Shown: positions 52,460-60,735 of the stretch, in pieces
Numbering within the stretch: position 1 is the stretch's first letter
Layout: the number at the start of each line of letters is the position of its first letter
Assembly (NCBI GenBank): GCA_046759385.1
Contig: JBHICC010000013.1
Coordinates: 1-60,735, forward strand
DNA: 60,735 nucleotides
Reading direction: 5' to 3'
From: JBHICC01 sp046759385
GTDB lineage: Bacteria > Pseudomonadota > Gammaproteobacteria > Acidiferrobacterales > SPGG2
Translations under genes and position numbers: made by a program
The notes under the pieces: model-generated
Database searches by the model: none
Told to the model about the DNA's origin: nothing
The model's input: only the letters and a program-made list of their open reading frames with translations

Positions 52460-53926
52460 ATGACCGCACTCCACTGTCGAACTATCCTGCTCGCCGCCCT
52501 TGTGCTCGGTAGTTCGCCTTTTGTTCATGCTGATGGGTATGCGCCCCCGGGGCTCTATGAGGTACGCTATTTAACCCTAGATAATGGGCTCGATGTAGTA
52601 TTGAAGCGGCGCACGCATGCGCACAACGCTGCGGTGCGGCTCGTAGTAGACGTTGGCCATCGACATTTTCCCTGCCACAAACGCGAAACAGCACACTTTC
52701 TCGAGCACCTGTTGTTCACGGGAACATCGAAACATAGCGAGGCCGAGCTCGATAGATTGATAGAGGACCATGGTGGATCGTGGAACGCGGCGACGGATGA
52801 ATCTAGAACAGAGTATCAAATTGACATCTTCGACCGACACCTTGCGCTCGCGATCGACACACTATACGAGATCATAACGGACACGACCATCACGCCCGAG
52901 AAGGTGAAGCTAACGCGAGAAATCATACACCAGGAACTCGGAGGTAAGGCCTCGAGGCTGAGGCGGTGGTTGTACGAACGCGGCGTCGGCAAATCAGCCG
53001 CCATGAAATCTCAACGTGCACTTTTGCCCGGCACGGGTGTCGTGTGCCCAGGGCTGGATACTCCGGAAGGTATCGACGAGGCCGATATCAAACACGCTTA
53101 CCAAACCCACTATGTGCCGAACAATATGGCTCTGATCGTCGTTGGCAGTCTCGAGGAAGACCACGTATTGAGCCATATTCGCCGAACCTTTGGACACATG
53201 GGGCGCGGGGCGATCGATCGTCAGCCACCCGCTACGCCCCCGTACCCGAGCGAGTCAACGGAGGTCACGGGTACGCTCTCGCCCTTACTCGGCGCTGGTG
53301 GCAACATCGCGATCGCCTATCGCACGGACGGGCTGTACTCGCCAGACTTCTATGTCCTTTGGGTCCTGCGCGTTTACTTGGATCGCGTCCTCTACGAGAA
53401 GATACGCGTCGCTGAGGGATTATCCTATAGCCCAGAAGCGCTTTACTTCTTTGATATGGACTACGGCATATTCATTGCTGGTGCGGACGCCGAGCTCGAC
53501 CGGCTCGATAAGGTGCGGATCATGCTCAAGGCAGAACTCGAGAAACTACGCCACGGACCGTTAAACGCGGCTGACATCGAGACGACGAAGCAAAGAATCT
53601 TGCTCGCACGAGTCCAAGGTTATGAATCGAACGCAGAGGTTGCGAACTATTATGTCAGCAACGTACACGAGCTCAGAACACATGGCAATCTGTTAGATCT
53701 CGAAACCGAGATCGCTAATGTTCAAGCGACGGACATTCAACGAGTGGTGCGAAAATACCTGCGCAAAGAGCTTCAAGTAACAATCAGGTCGACACCGACT
53801 TTGACTTATACCCAATTCTACGTCGCACTGGGTATCATCGTCGTTGCGTTGTTCGTGGTTGGGGGCTACTTTTACCGACGGGTTGTGCGGCAGTATCAGC
53901 GGGCGTCTACGTCTAGGAAAATTTGA
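52460..53926 (+). CDS. M16 zinc peptidase, membrane-anchored
   Basis: 488 residues. A signal peptide (1-24) and a C-terminal membrane helix (about 463-483, FYVALGIIVVALFVVGGYFY) place the catalytic part in the periplasm. The inverted zinc motif is complete: His79-Phe-Leu-Glu82-His83 (AHFLEHLLF) and the distal Glu159 (IIHQELGG). The second, non-catalytic half (about 245-455) follows in the same chain. M16 proteins often occur as two adjacent genes with one inactive subunit; here no partner is near. Substrates are peptides or unfolded proteins; targets unknown. Divergent from hrpA. Confidence 0.9.
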   Translation: MTALHCRTILLAALVLGSSPFVHADGYAPPGLYEVRYLTLDNGLDVVLKRRTHAHNAAVRLVVDVGHRHFPCHKRETAHFLEHLLFTGTSKHSEAELDRLIEDHGGSWNAATDESRTEYQIDIFDRHLALAIDTLYEIITDTTITPEKVKLTREIIHQELGGKASRLRRWLYERGVGKSAAMKSQRALLPGTGVVCPGLDTPEGIDEADIKHAYQTHYVPNNMALIVVGSLEEDHVLSHIRRTFGHMGRGAIDRQPPATPPYPSESTEVTGTLSPLLGAGGNIAIAYRTDGLYSPDFYVLWVLRVYLDRVLYEKIRVAEGLSYSPEALYFFDMDYGIFIAGADAELDRLDKVRIMLKAELEKLRHGPLNAADIETTKQRILLARVQGYESNAEVANYYVSNVHELRTHGNLLDLETEIANVQATDIQRVVRKYLRKELQVTIRSTPTLTYTQFYVALGIIVVALFVVGGYFYRRVVRQYQRASTSRKI

Positions 53927-54049
53927 TACACCGCCACACCAACCGCGCCCGTATGAACCCGAAGTACGAACCTGAATGCACTGATTCATTCTGGGTTAGT
54001 AAATGACTGAGAGACGCCTGACCGGAGGCGAGCGCGCTGCGCAGCAACT

Positions 54050-55060
54050 CTACACCGTGTAAACAGCTTCGATCTCTAACAGCAGGTCAGGGCGACAAAG
54101 ATCGCCATGCAGATAAAGGACGCTCGATTCGTCCTCCAGCTGCTGGGTGAGCATGTCCCGAACCTTTTCGACATCGCGTAGTCGCCGCACGAAAATCTTT
54201 AAGAGCCTCTGCCGCGATCGTTCGCGAAAATCTTCGCCGGTCAGCCGATTTGCCTCCTCCAAGACGGCGTCAGTATTGCGCAAGATCTCATTGACTTGTG
54301 CTTCGAGGTTTTCCGGATGACACGTCTCGTGGCCGACGATACTGGCCGTGCCGGAGAGGTATAGGTGCACATTGGATCCCCAAGCCTTGACCATGGCGCG
54401 TGAGAACGAAGGGCTACGTGGGCTGTACTGCCGCGGATAGTGGTAGGCGCTGGTTTGGCGCGGATTCTCCACCGGGATGCCACGCTCTCTTGCGGCGAGG
54501 AAACATATCGTGATCCCCGGTTCACTAGTGCCGATAACACTAGCGGCCGGCAACGTATCTTCAAACTTGGGATCGGACTCCGCCAAAGCCTGGTAACGTC
54601 CCATGCAAAAGCGCTGGTAGCGGTCGAGTTGCTTCTGCCGCTCACCAATAGCGGGTAGGTAGTTCCACATGCGCAGCAGACAGGGATATCCCTGATGCCT
54701 TATCAAGCCCAAGATATCTCGGTAGGTCTGATGGATCAGAGAATCTAGAAGCACGTTCGTCGGCTCATGCAGCTGACAGACACCGAACAGCGCATCTCCG
54801 TTCAGTGAGTACGCTATGTGGTCTTGCTGTCCGACTGTCACCGGGTCTGCACTCAACCACACTTCAGCGGTTTCGGCCGACTTCGGCCCTGAGAGGGCAA
54901 TCGCCGCAACCGGACAAGGAACAGCTAACTGCTCGCGCGCTAAACCACCGTAACCTATTAAGGCTAGTACGTCGTTGTCATGCACACGATCGAGCGCGTC
55001 GGGATACATGTAGCTCACCGCGACGACGGATTGCTGGTTACGGTTCGGCGAAGGAATCAT
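54050..55060 (-). CDS. XanB2/FkbO-like chorismatase
   Basis: 336 residues matching the chorismatase family (FkbO, Hyg5, XanB2). Conserved blocks: AYSLNGDALFG, LLRMWNYLPAIG, RYQRFCMGRYQAL, LPAASVIGTSEPG, ENPRQTSAYHYPRQYSPRSPSFSRA (catalytic region, 25 positions read in two pieces) and SGTASIVGHETCHP. These enzymes hydrolyse chorismate; XanB2 of Xanthomonas makes 3- and 4-hydroxybenzoate for pigment and ubiquinone. No polyketide, aryl-polyene or ubi gene is in the window, so the product and purpose are open. It could replace UbiC as the source of 4-hydroxybenzoate. Confidence 0.85.
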   Translation of the reverse strand: MIPSPNRNQQSVVAVSYMYPDALDRVHDNDVLALIGYGGLAREQLAVPCPVAAIALSGPKSAETAEVWLSADPVTVGQQDHIAYSLNGDALFGVCQLHEPTNVLLDSLIHQTYRDILGLIRHQGYPCLLRMWNYLPAIGERQKQLDRYQRFCMGRYQALAESDPKFEDTLPAASVIGTSEPGITICFLAARERGIPVENPRQTSAYHYPRQYSPRSPSFSRAMVKAWGSNVHLYLSGTASIVGHETCHPENLEAQVNEILRNTDAVLEEANRLTGEDFRERSRQRLLKIFVRRLRDVEKVRDMLTQQLEDESSVLYLHGDLCRPDLLLEIEAVYTV

Positions 55061-55227
55061 CTTAAGACACTCCGAGGTCGCCAGGACTTGTGCGCGACGC
55101 AGCGCATTCTACTGGCGCCAGACTGCCGAAGACAAATCGATGACCTACAATTCGATTGCAGTGACCTGGAGATTAGGTAACCGTCCTACTTGTTCCGCTA
55201 CAATGGGAAACGTACGATGTAGCCCGC

Positions 55228-56343
55228 ATGAAGCAGGATATTAGCCCAACGCGGGGCGTGCCCGTGCTCGTTGCGGTGGCATCCTTCGTTATTGTAGTGG
55301 CCGGGATGAAGGCGGCACAGTCACTCTTAGTGCCGTTTTTGTTAGCGGCATTTCTAGCGGTAATCAGTGCCCCCTCGCTGTTTTGGCTGCAACGGAACCG
55401 CGTGCCGATGCCGCTGGCCTTGTTGATCGTCCTGGCCTGTGTGATTGCTATCTTAGTCGCATTGGCCGCGCTGGTTGGCAACACCTTAGACGGCTTTTCG
55501 CGAGCTTTGCCTGAATATCAGGCGCGCCTTGCCCAGCAGTCTACAGCGCTGATGCGCCTGCTGAGTAAATGGGGTGTCGACGCACCGGTGCAACAGCTAC
55601 TCGAGCAATTTAACCCCAATTCTGTCATGAACTTTGTCGCTGGCATGCTACGGAGCCTGGGCGGTGTGCTGACCAATGCGTTTCTTATACTGCTGACCGT
55701 CGTTTTCATATTGCTCGAGGCATCAAGCTTGCCGACCAAGATGCGCGCAATCTTTGGTGGATCACAGCAGTCACAGGGTCGGCTCGATAACGTCACCGCA
55801 AACATTCAACGCTACATGGCAATCAAAACTTGGTTCAGTCTTGCAACTGGAGTCGCTATCGCCATTTGGCTCTGGTTTCTCGGCGTTGATTTCCCGTTGC
55901 TTTGGGGCCTGCTCGCCTTCTTGCTCAACTACGTGCCAAACATCGGGTCGATTATAGCGGCAGTGCCAGCGGTATTGCTGGCGCTGGTTCAGCTTGGCTT
56001 TGGATCGGCGCTATGGGTAGCGTTTGGCTATCTGGTCGTGAACGTTGTCGTGGGCACGGTGCTTGAGCCACGATTCATGGGACGCGGCCTTGGCCTATCG
56101 ACCTTGGTTGTTTTCGTATCCTTGGTTTTCTGGGGGTGGGTGCTAGGACCGGTCGGTATGTTTCTGTCTGTGCCGCTAACTATGAGCGTAAGGATTGCGC
56201 TAGACAGTAGCGAACGCACGCGCTGGCTGGCAATCTTGCTTGCATCGGAAGCATCGGTGCGCGCCGCATTAGCGGTCGACGGCCCAGCCCCCGAGCTGCC
56301 AGAGGCTAGAGCGCCCAAACCCGAGCCCAAACCGGATCGTTAA
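55228..56343 (+). CDS. AI-2E family (PerM-like) transporter
   Basis: 371 residues with eight membrane segments and the amphipathic region between helices 3 and 4 (PEYQARLAQQSTALMRLL). Family blocks: LVPFLLAAFLAVISAP, GVDFPLLWGLLAFLLNYVPNIGS, VLEPRFMGRGLGLSTLVVF and LGPVGMFLSVPLT. Members include TqsA and YdiK; some act as sodium-proton antiporters rather than autoinducer exporters, so the cargo is unknown. The C-terminus is Pro/Lys-rich and cytoplasmic. Confidence 0.9.
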   Translation: MKQDISPTRGVPVLVAVASFVIVVAGMKAAQSLLVPFLLAAFLAVISAPSLFWLQRNRVPMPLALLIVLACVIAILVALAALVGNTLDGFSRALPEYQARLAQQSTALMRLLSKWGVDAPVQQLLEQFNPNSVMNFVAGMLRSLGGVLTNAFLILLTVVFILLEASSLPTKMRAIFGGSQQSQGRLDNVTANIQRYMAIKTWFSLATGVAIAIWLWFLGVDFPLLWGLLAFLLNYVPNIGSIIAAVPAVLLALVQLGFGSALWVAFGYLVVNVVVGTVLEPRFMGRGLGLSTLVVFVSLVFWGWVLGPVGMFLSVPLTMSVRIALDSSERTRWLAILLASEASVRAALAVDGPAPELPEARAPKPEPKPDR

Positions 56344-56508
56344 CCTCCCGCGATCACACGGTTTTTCTAGCGCGGGTTGTCGGACCCCGTTTGGCGCCCT
56401 AAGCTTTAAGATGGAGGCTCCCGTTCCTATTTTGCATCCGCGACGATAGTCGGGTAGGCCTACCTACCCCGCTTGCCCACGGCAGCGCATTCGGTGAGCC
56501 AGGGATTC

Positions 56509-57243
56509 ATGGAACTGGAAGGACGCAAGCGTTATCGGGTCACGCCGGCCGACGAGCACTCACTGAGCGTCACGGTAAAGACGGTTGACGGCCAGAGCTA
56601 CGCCGGCGAACTTCTCGACCTAACGATCGAAGGAGCAGGAACACGCTTCCTCCGCGATGCGGGTCCCACCTTGGCCGTGGGCCAAGCGGCAACCCTCACC
56701 TTTACCTCGGCCCGCCTACACAAGCCGATTCGCGTACCTGCGAAAGTACGATCGCGCGCGGAACTCGGGGCGTTTCGCAGTTACCGCTACGGGTTTGAGT
56801 TTGACGATTTCGAAGCGTTGTCACGCCGCCTTTCGCGTGAGATCTCCCAGCTGTTCAATCAACGCACCCTTTACCGCGTCACACCAGACCCGGCGGCACC
56901 TGTCCACGCACTTATCCGATTGCCAGAGAAACCAATCGCGCAAGGCGCGTTTGAGGCAGCCGGCACGGTACGAGACATCTGCGGCGTAGGGCTGGCGATC
57001 GTGGTAAACAGGGATGTCGAGACAGCCTTAGCCGCGACCGACTTCGTGGAGATCTGTCTCCAGCTACCTCCACGCGACAACCTGCTGCAGCTCGCCAGTT
57101 GGATTCGTCACCGAGAGCTTTTGGACGAAGGGGTGTGTTACGGGCTTGAATTCGACACTAATCGATCTAACGCCTTCCAGCAACAGCAAAACGAAATCCT
57201 ACGATACGTCAGGCGCAGGCAATTGCAAGAATCCCCGCGCTAG
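56509..57243 (+). CDS. Tandem PilZ-domain protein
   Basis: 244 residues from ATG 56509, preceded by AGGG; the longer frame from TTG 56473 adds 12 residues without support. Two PilZ-like domains follow each other: the first (about 6-115) has RKRYRVTP and DLTIEGAG, a degenerate form of the RxxxR and D/NxSxxG cyclic-di-GMP motif; the second (about 120-240) has LYRVTP and RDICGVGLAI, still weaker. It may bind cyclic di-GMP or just interact with a partner. The two diguanylate cyclase/phosphodiesterase genes are 14 kb away. Confidence 0.75.
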   Translation: MELEGRKRYRVTPADEHSLSVTVKTVDGQSYAGELLDLTIEGAGTRFLRDAGPTLAVGQAATLTFTSARLHKPIRVPAKVRSRAELGAFRSYRYGFEFDDFEALSRRLSREISQLFNQRTLYRVTPDPAAPVHALIRLPEKPIAQGAFEAAGTVRDICGVGLAIVVNRDVETALAATDFVEICLQLPPRDNLLQLASWIRHRELLDEGVCYGLEFDTNRSNAFQQQQNEILRYVRRRQLQESPR

Positions 57244-57259
57244 GGCCTGCCGCGTTCAC

Positions 57260-58033
57260 TCAACAGTCTCGGCTCATCGCGATTGGGTAGGCCACGTGAT
57301 GGGAAGTCGTGCCAAAGACGCGCGTTGCAAACGCAGGGTAGGTCTTGCTGATGGCGTCAGCCACCGGCCCGCGAATCAGTTCGAGCTGCTTGCGCTCCGG
57401 CGTGGGCGTTGTAAGTACCCCCCCAGCGTCGGTGTCGAAATCAAAGCCCGTTTCATGCTGTATGTCGTTTAACGAGTGCCCAGGATGGATGCTCGCGAGC
57501 CGAAAGCGGCCACGCCGTTTATCGAACAAGAAAACGCAGCGGCTTGTGACCAGCGCATAGGGGCCACCTGGACGATAATAATTCGATGGGCTCGTGCCGG
57601 GCGCGCTCACGAAGTCAACCTTCGGCACGAGCACGCGCGGTGTGTGTTCCTCACGAAATAAGATTACCTTTGGAATCAAGAAATAAAGGTAGGCTGAGCC
57701 AAACGAACCCGGAAAACGAACTTGGCTTTGCGGATAGTTGCCGATGCCGACAAGATTGATGTTGGCCGCTCCATCGATCTGCCCGCCTCCAAGAAAAAAC
57801 GCGTCGATGCGTCCCTGCGCGGCACAATCGAACAGTTCGCGCCCGCCATCGGTGAAGAACCCCTCGTGCTCACTGCCGAGTACGGATACCCGCATGCGGC
57901 CGGCCGCACGCGCTTGCGCAAGCAATGCCGCTGCCCCAGGAATGGGGGAAGAGGCACCGACGGCGACGTGCTTCACACCCACCAGCATGTCGGCAATGGT
58001 GGCAATTAGCCGTTCTTCGGTATGCCACTCCAC
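57260..58033 (-). CDS. CoA-transferase, beta subunit (GctB/IpdB-like)
   Basis: 257 residues, GTG start with AGGG upstream. The family I CoA-transferase beta fold is seen in VAVGASSPIPGAAALLAQ, VLGSEHEGFFTDGGRELFDCAAQGRIDAFFLGGGQID (read in pieces) and GNYPQSQVRFPGS. The Glu of GSEHEG is a candidate for the catalytic residue that forms the glutamyl-CoA intermediate; I have not been able to align it. The alpha subunit is encoded 17 bases upstream on the same strand. It belongs to the glutaconate/IpdAB group. Substrate unknown. Confidence 0.82.
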   Translation of the reverse strand: MEWHTEERLIATIADMLVGVKHVAVGASSPIPGAAALLAQARAAGRMRVSVLGSEHEGFFTDGGRELFDCAAQGRIDAFFLGGGQIDGAANINLVGIGNYPQSQVRFPGSFGSAYLYFLIPKVILFREEHTPRVLVPKVDFVSAPGTSPSNYYRPGGPYALVTSRCVFLFDKRRGRFRLASIHPGHSLNDIQHETGFDFDTDAGGVLTTPTPERKQLELIRGPVADAISKTYPAFATRVFGTTSHHVAYPIAMSRDC

Positions 58034-58050
58034 GGGATTACCCTGCTAGG

Positions 58051-58920
58051 TCACGCGTTGACGAACTGCTCTAGGTAACGCTCGAACCCTGCCGCCGTGC
58101 TTGCCATGTCCACGTATTCTCGCAGGTGCGCGTGATCGGGTGCATAAGCGCCCCACAAGCCGACCGGCCAAGCGCCGCGTTCCGCTTCCGCCAGCGCCGT
58201 AACGTAGAGCCCCGGGATGGTGCCAGCAGCCGTATGGTCATCATCAAGCAAATCGTCGTCGGTGATCTTCTCGACACTGACCAAGGTAGTCGTAGCCGCG
58301 TGCGCCATGAGCATTAGCTCACGTCGAACGCCAATCCACACATTGCCCCGGCGATCAGCAAGCGCCGCGTGGAACAGCGCCACATCCGGGTGTATGGCGG
58401 GCAACAGCACAATGGGGTCCTCGTCGGCAGTGGCATTATAGGGATTAGCGATAACCTTCCAATCTTTGCGATGGGTTACCAGATCGGAACCCAATAAGCC
58501 ACGCAGTGGCATAAACGGCACACCCTTCTCGGTCGCTTGCAGCCCGGCATGGATGGCGGGGCAGGTCGAGTCCTTTAGTGTCAAGCTGGCTGTCTTGACG
58601 GCCGCGCAAAATCGCGGCGCGGGCCCAAATTCACCCAAGGTAAGTGCTGCGGCCTCGAGCGTGCTGACACAGCCGGCGCCGATCAGGAGTTCACCTTGGA
58701 AGCCGACTTGCGGCACCCCGAGCAGGTGCAGATTGGTGACACGCCTTCGGATTAAAGCCCGCACCACTTCCATGGCACAGCCGGAGTAATCCGGGGGGAC
58801 CGCCAACAGTGCCCCGTCCGGAACTCGCGCGGCGAGCTCGTCGACAGTTTCAATGGCCGCAGGTGCCTGAACGTCCACGTTCAAAGTCTTTTCGAGACTG
58901 ACAGCACGAGATGTTTGCAC
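58051..58920 (-). CDS. CoA-transferase, alpha subunit (GctA/IpdA-like)
   Basis: 289 residues, GTG start with no clear ribosome binding site, so the true start could be further in (near residue 30, before DGALLAVPPDY). Rossmann-type subunit of a family I CoA-transferase: LLGVPQVGFQGELLIGAGCV, and HPDVALFHAALADRRGNVWIG near the centre. It pairs with the beta subunit downstream to shift CoA between acyl groups, for example in steroid ring or dicarboxylate breakdown. No pathway genes are near to name a substrate. The MocR-type gene lies upstream on the same strand. Confidence 0.82.
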   Translation of the reverse strand: MQTSRAVSLEKTLNVDVQAPAAIETVDELAARVPDGALLAVPPDYSGCAMEVVRALIRRRVTNLHLLGVPQVGFQGELLIGAGCVSTLEAAALTLGEFGPAPRFCAAVKTASLTLKDSTCPAIHAGLQATEKGVPFMPLRGLLGSDLVTHRKDWKVIANPYNATADEDPIVLLPAIHPDVALFHAALADRRGNVWIGVRRELMLMAHAATTTLVSVEKITDDDLLDDDHTAAGTIPGLYVTALAEAERGAWPVGLWGAYAPDHAHLREYVDMASTAAGFERYLEQFVNA

Positions 58921-58980
58921 ACGCGCAGAAACCCGTGCAAGCCGTCAGCGAAACGATCGCTGGGCGACGCGTGACGACCC

Positions 58981-60363
58981 TCAGATAATAGCAAGACGGG
59001 AGTCTGGTGAGCCGCCCAGGATCCGCGCGAGGATTTCCAGCGCGTCCTTCAAGCGGACATGACTGGAAACGGCCGACAAGCAGATACGCACCGCTTGCGG
59101 CAGGTCACGTCCGACGGCGAAGATTTCCGTAGGCACCACAGCGACGCCTTGTGCGCGTGCCTCTGCAGCGAAATCGCTTGCTCGCCAGGGCGTCGGCAGA
59201 TGCAGCCACATATGGAGCGCATCCGGATGGGTCTGAATCGGCCACAGCCCCAGTGTTCGTGCCGCAATCGCCTGACGTACGTGCGCCTCGTCTCGCTGCC
59301 AGTCAGCAAGCTCGCTGCCGGTCCCGTCACGGATCCAGGTGGCGGCGATCTCGGCCAAAAGCGGCGCAACATTCCACACGGTTGTGCGCATAACGGCGGC
59401 GATGTTCGTCACCGCGCGGCTCGGTGCCGCGACATAACCAATGCGCAAACCTGGCGCCATGCTCTTAGAGAGGCTCGTGATGTAATACGTGCGCTCAGGC
59501 GCCAACGTCGCGATCGGCGGTGGCGCATCGGGAACCAAGAAACTGTAAATGTCATCCTCAATGATCGCGAGGTTGTGTTGTCGAGCAATCTCCGCCAATT
59601 CCTCACGGCGGTCCAAGGGAATAACACTGGTCGTGGGATTCTGAATCGTCGGTATGCACACCAGCATACGCGCCGAGCTGGCGCGGCAGGCAACGGCAAA
59701 TGCCTCGGGTATAGGCCCCGACTCATCCATGTCGACTCCCAGTAGACGAAGATCGAGGGTGTTCGCGATCGTCTTGATTCCTGGATAGGTTAAGGACTCG
59801 GTGAGCACGACGTCTCCCGGCTTAGTTAAGGCTGCGAGCGTGATATAGAGTGCATGTTGGGCGCCGTTGGTCACGACCACTTGGTCGCCCGAAACATCTA
59901 CGCCACGTTGGCCGATCCAGGTGGCGCCCGCCGCGCGATGCGCAGGTAGGCCTGCCTCGCCTTGATAATTCATCAGCTGCGCCAAGTTCGCCTCACGCGA
60001 CAAGGCCAAAAGCGCCTTTGACAGGGCTTCAACCTGGACGCCCAATACCGGCCGGTTAATCGATAAGTCGATCAAGCCGGGCTGGTCCTGGTGAATCCCG
60101 AACTGGCTTGCCGAATCGCCGGCAGCGCGTACAAACGTGCCGCGCCCGACCTCCCCATGGACTAGCCCGCGGCGCATCGCTTCGGCGTAGGCGCGTGTCA
60201 CGGTCCCAACGGTGACGCCGAGATGACCAGCGAGGTCGCGGTGTGTAGGCAGGCGGGCGCCACTGGAGAGCTGTCCGTTCTCGACGTCGGCTTGTATAGC
60301 TTCGGCGATCGCCAGATAACGCGGGCCCGGGTAGCGAGTGATGTTAGGCTGCCACATTGTCAT
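58981..60363 (-). CDS. MocR-type GntR/aminotransferase regulator
   Basis: 460 residues. An N-terminal GntR winged helix (about 15-80: YLAIAEAIQADVENGQL, GARLPTHRDLAGHLGVTVGTV, RRGLVHGEVGRGTFV) is joined to a fold-type I aminotransferase domain with the PLP lysine in ITSLSKSMAPGLRIGY and the cofactor Asp in LAIIEDDIYSF. MocR proteins use PLP or a PLP adduct as effector and bind direct repeats; two such repeats lie upstream (60420-60439). A good promoter places the start about five bases from the transcript start, so the mRNA is probably leaderless. Confidence 0.9.
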   Translation of the reverse strand: MTMWQPNITRYPGPRYLAIAEAIQADVENGQLSSGARLPTHRDLAGHLGVTVGTVTRAYAEAMRRGLVHGEVGRGTFVRAAGDSASQFGIHQDQPGLIDLSINRPVLGVQVEALSKALLALSREANLAQLMNYQGEAGLPAHRAAGATWIGQRGVDVSGDQVVVTNGAQHALYITLAALTKPGDVVLTESLTYPGIKTIANTLDLRLLGVDMDESGPIPEAFAVACRASSARMLVCIPTIQNPTTSVIPLDRREELAEIARQHNLAIIEDDIYSFLVPDAPPPIATLAPERTYYITSLSKSMAPGLRIGYVAAPSRAVTNIAAVMRTTVWNVAPLLAEIAATWIRDGTGSELADWQRDEAHVRQAIAARTLGLWPIQTHPDALHMWLHLPTPWRASDFAAEARAQGVAVVPTEIFAVGRDLPQAVRICLSAVSSHVRLKDALEILARILGGSPDSRLAII

Positions 60364-60372
60364 GGTGACAAA

Positions 60373-60400
60373 ATTGTACTTGACTTTGCCATAATGTCAA
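60373..60400 (-). promoter_or_regulatory. Sigma-70 promoter of the MocR gene
   Basis: On the minus strand TTGACA (60400-60395) and TACAAT (60378-60373) are separated by 16 bases, both close to consensus. Transcription would begin near 60366, about three to five bases before the ATG. An opposite promoter for the DUF1127 gene (TTGACT 60380-60385, TACTAT 60402-60407, 16-base spacer) overlaps it. Confidence 0.6.
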
Positions 60401-60419
60401 TTACTATAAGCAATAAATC

Positions 60420-60439
60420 GATACAATATATGGATACAA
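60420..60439 (+). promoter_or_regulatory. Direct repeat GATACAA, candidate MocR operator
   Basis: GATACAA occurs at 60420-60426 and 60433-60439, 13 bp apart, between the divergent MocR and DUF1127 genes and just upstream of the MocR -35. MocR/PdxR/GabR regulators bind direct repeats of this kind. A partial inverted copy (ATTGTAC) lies at 60373-60379 over the MocR -10. Confidence 0.45.
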
Positions 60440-60451
60440 AAAGTCATCACC

Positions 60452-60700
60452 ATGGATACAATAGCCCGTTTTGATGCCATAGCCACAGCCGTTGCTCGCG
60501 CCGCCCGCCCGTGGGTGGTCCCGGTGTGGGATGCGCCCGCCGCGGTGTTCGGACGTGCGCTCGACACGCTGCTCAAGTGGCAGGAGCGCGCTCGCCAGCG
60601 CCACGCCTTGCGTGAGCTCGACGATCACCTGCTCAAGGACGTGGGGATCAGCCGCGCCGATGTCGAACGTGAAGCCGGCAAACCGTTCTGGCGCCCCTGA
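60452..60700 (+). CDS. DUF1127 (YjiS-like) small protein
   Basis: 82 residues. The C-terminal half is the DUF1127 motif: WQERARQRHALRELDDHLLKDVGISRADVEREAGKPFW, read in pieces from residue 43. Such small Arg-rich proteins bind RNA or partners and influence carbon, nitrogen or phosphate metabolism in alphaproteobacteria. It is divergent from the MocR gene across an 88-base region with shared operators, so MocR probably controls it. No ribosome binding site is evident. Confidence 0.85.
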   Translation: MDTIARFDAIATAVARAARPWVVPVWDAPAAVFGRALDTLLKWQERARQRHALRELDDHLLKDVGISRADVEREAGKPFWRP

Positions 60701-60735
60701 ACATACGTCAGACGGGCTACCGGACTGTCCGCTTC

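Noticed and set aside
1..60735. Mobile elements, CRISPR arrays, tRNA or rRNA genes
   Set aside because: Reading both strands I saw no transposase or integrase, no array of spaced direct repeats and no tRNA T-loop in a plausible setting. A tool-based scan could still find something I missed.

Overview
The window looks like a chromosomal segment of an environmental gammaproteobacterium of moderate GC content. The evidence is the lexA-imuA-imuB-dnaE2 mutagenesis cassette, the DUF3379 anti-sigma partner, ThrH, the HslO/HslR pair, a RelA-type stringent factor, Oligopeptidase B, HrpA and YggX. I cannot place it to genus. I saw no tRNA, rRNA, CRISPR array, insertion sequence, integrase or phage gene. 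About 90% of the window is coding.

Layout. Positions 1-4.7 kb (mostly minus strand): the start of a gene leaving the left edge, a small secreted protein, a Tat-exported sulfite-oxidase-family molybdoenzyme, a possible 49-residue membrane peptide, a TPR protein and a redoxin/2-oxoglutarate dioxygenase fusion. 4.8-11.4 kb: an SOS translesion cassette (lexA-imuA-imuB, then dnaE2), with two SOS boxes before lexA and one before dnaE2. GC-rich palindromic repeats lie inside the imuA, imuB and dnaE2 reading frames, and a 32-residue membrane peptide is encoded between imuB and dnaE2. 11.5-18.7 kb: a VWA/J-domain pair, a GH15 glycosidase, hslO, hslR, a small protein kinase and a YihY membrane protein. 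19.1-22.9 kb: relA (with an intact HD hydrolase motif) and an ECF sigma/DUF3379 pair.

23.2-32.1 kb is an iron-sulfur region: iscR-sufB-sufC-sufD-sufS-sufU-sufT-Rieske on the plus strand, then a minus-strand A-type carrier with an ATP-grasp gene, and divergent yggX. 32.3-38.2 kb: glnK-amtB with a clear terminator, a nucleotide-pyrophosphatase-like phosphodiesterase, a MetE-C-like methyltransferase and oligopeptidase B. 38.3-42.8 kb: two paralogous GGDEF-EAL proteins in tandem.

43.3-46.3 kb is the most interesting locus. A JAMM protease, a ubiquitin-like/rhodanese/E1-like fusion and a CysM-type cysteine synthase form one operon, which resembles a protein-thiocarboxylate cysteine pathway (CysO-CysM-Mec of mycobacteria). 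Here the sulfur carrier is fused to its own activating enzymes, so its Gly-Gly is internal. Its promoter overlaps two abutting 25-bp direct repeats resembling IscR type 1 sites. Related elements lie upstream of iscR-suf and between the A-type carrier and yggX, which suggests that one regulator links iron-sulfur assembly and sulfur transfer.

46.4-60.7 kb: a YqaA-type membrane protein, thrH, pdxH, hrpA, a membrane-anchored M16 peptidase, a XanB2-like chorismatase, an AI-2E-family permease, a tandem-PilZ protein, a two-subunit CoA-transferase, and a MocR regulator divergent from a DUF1127 protein.
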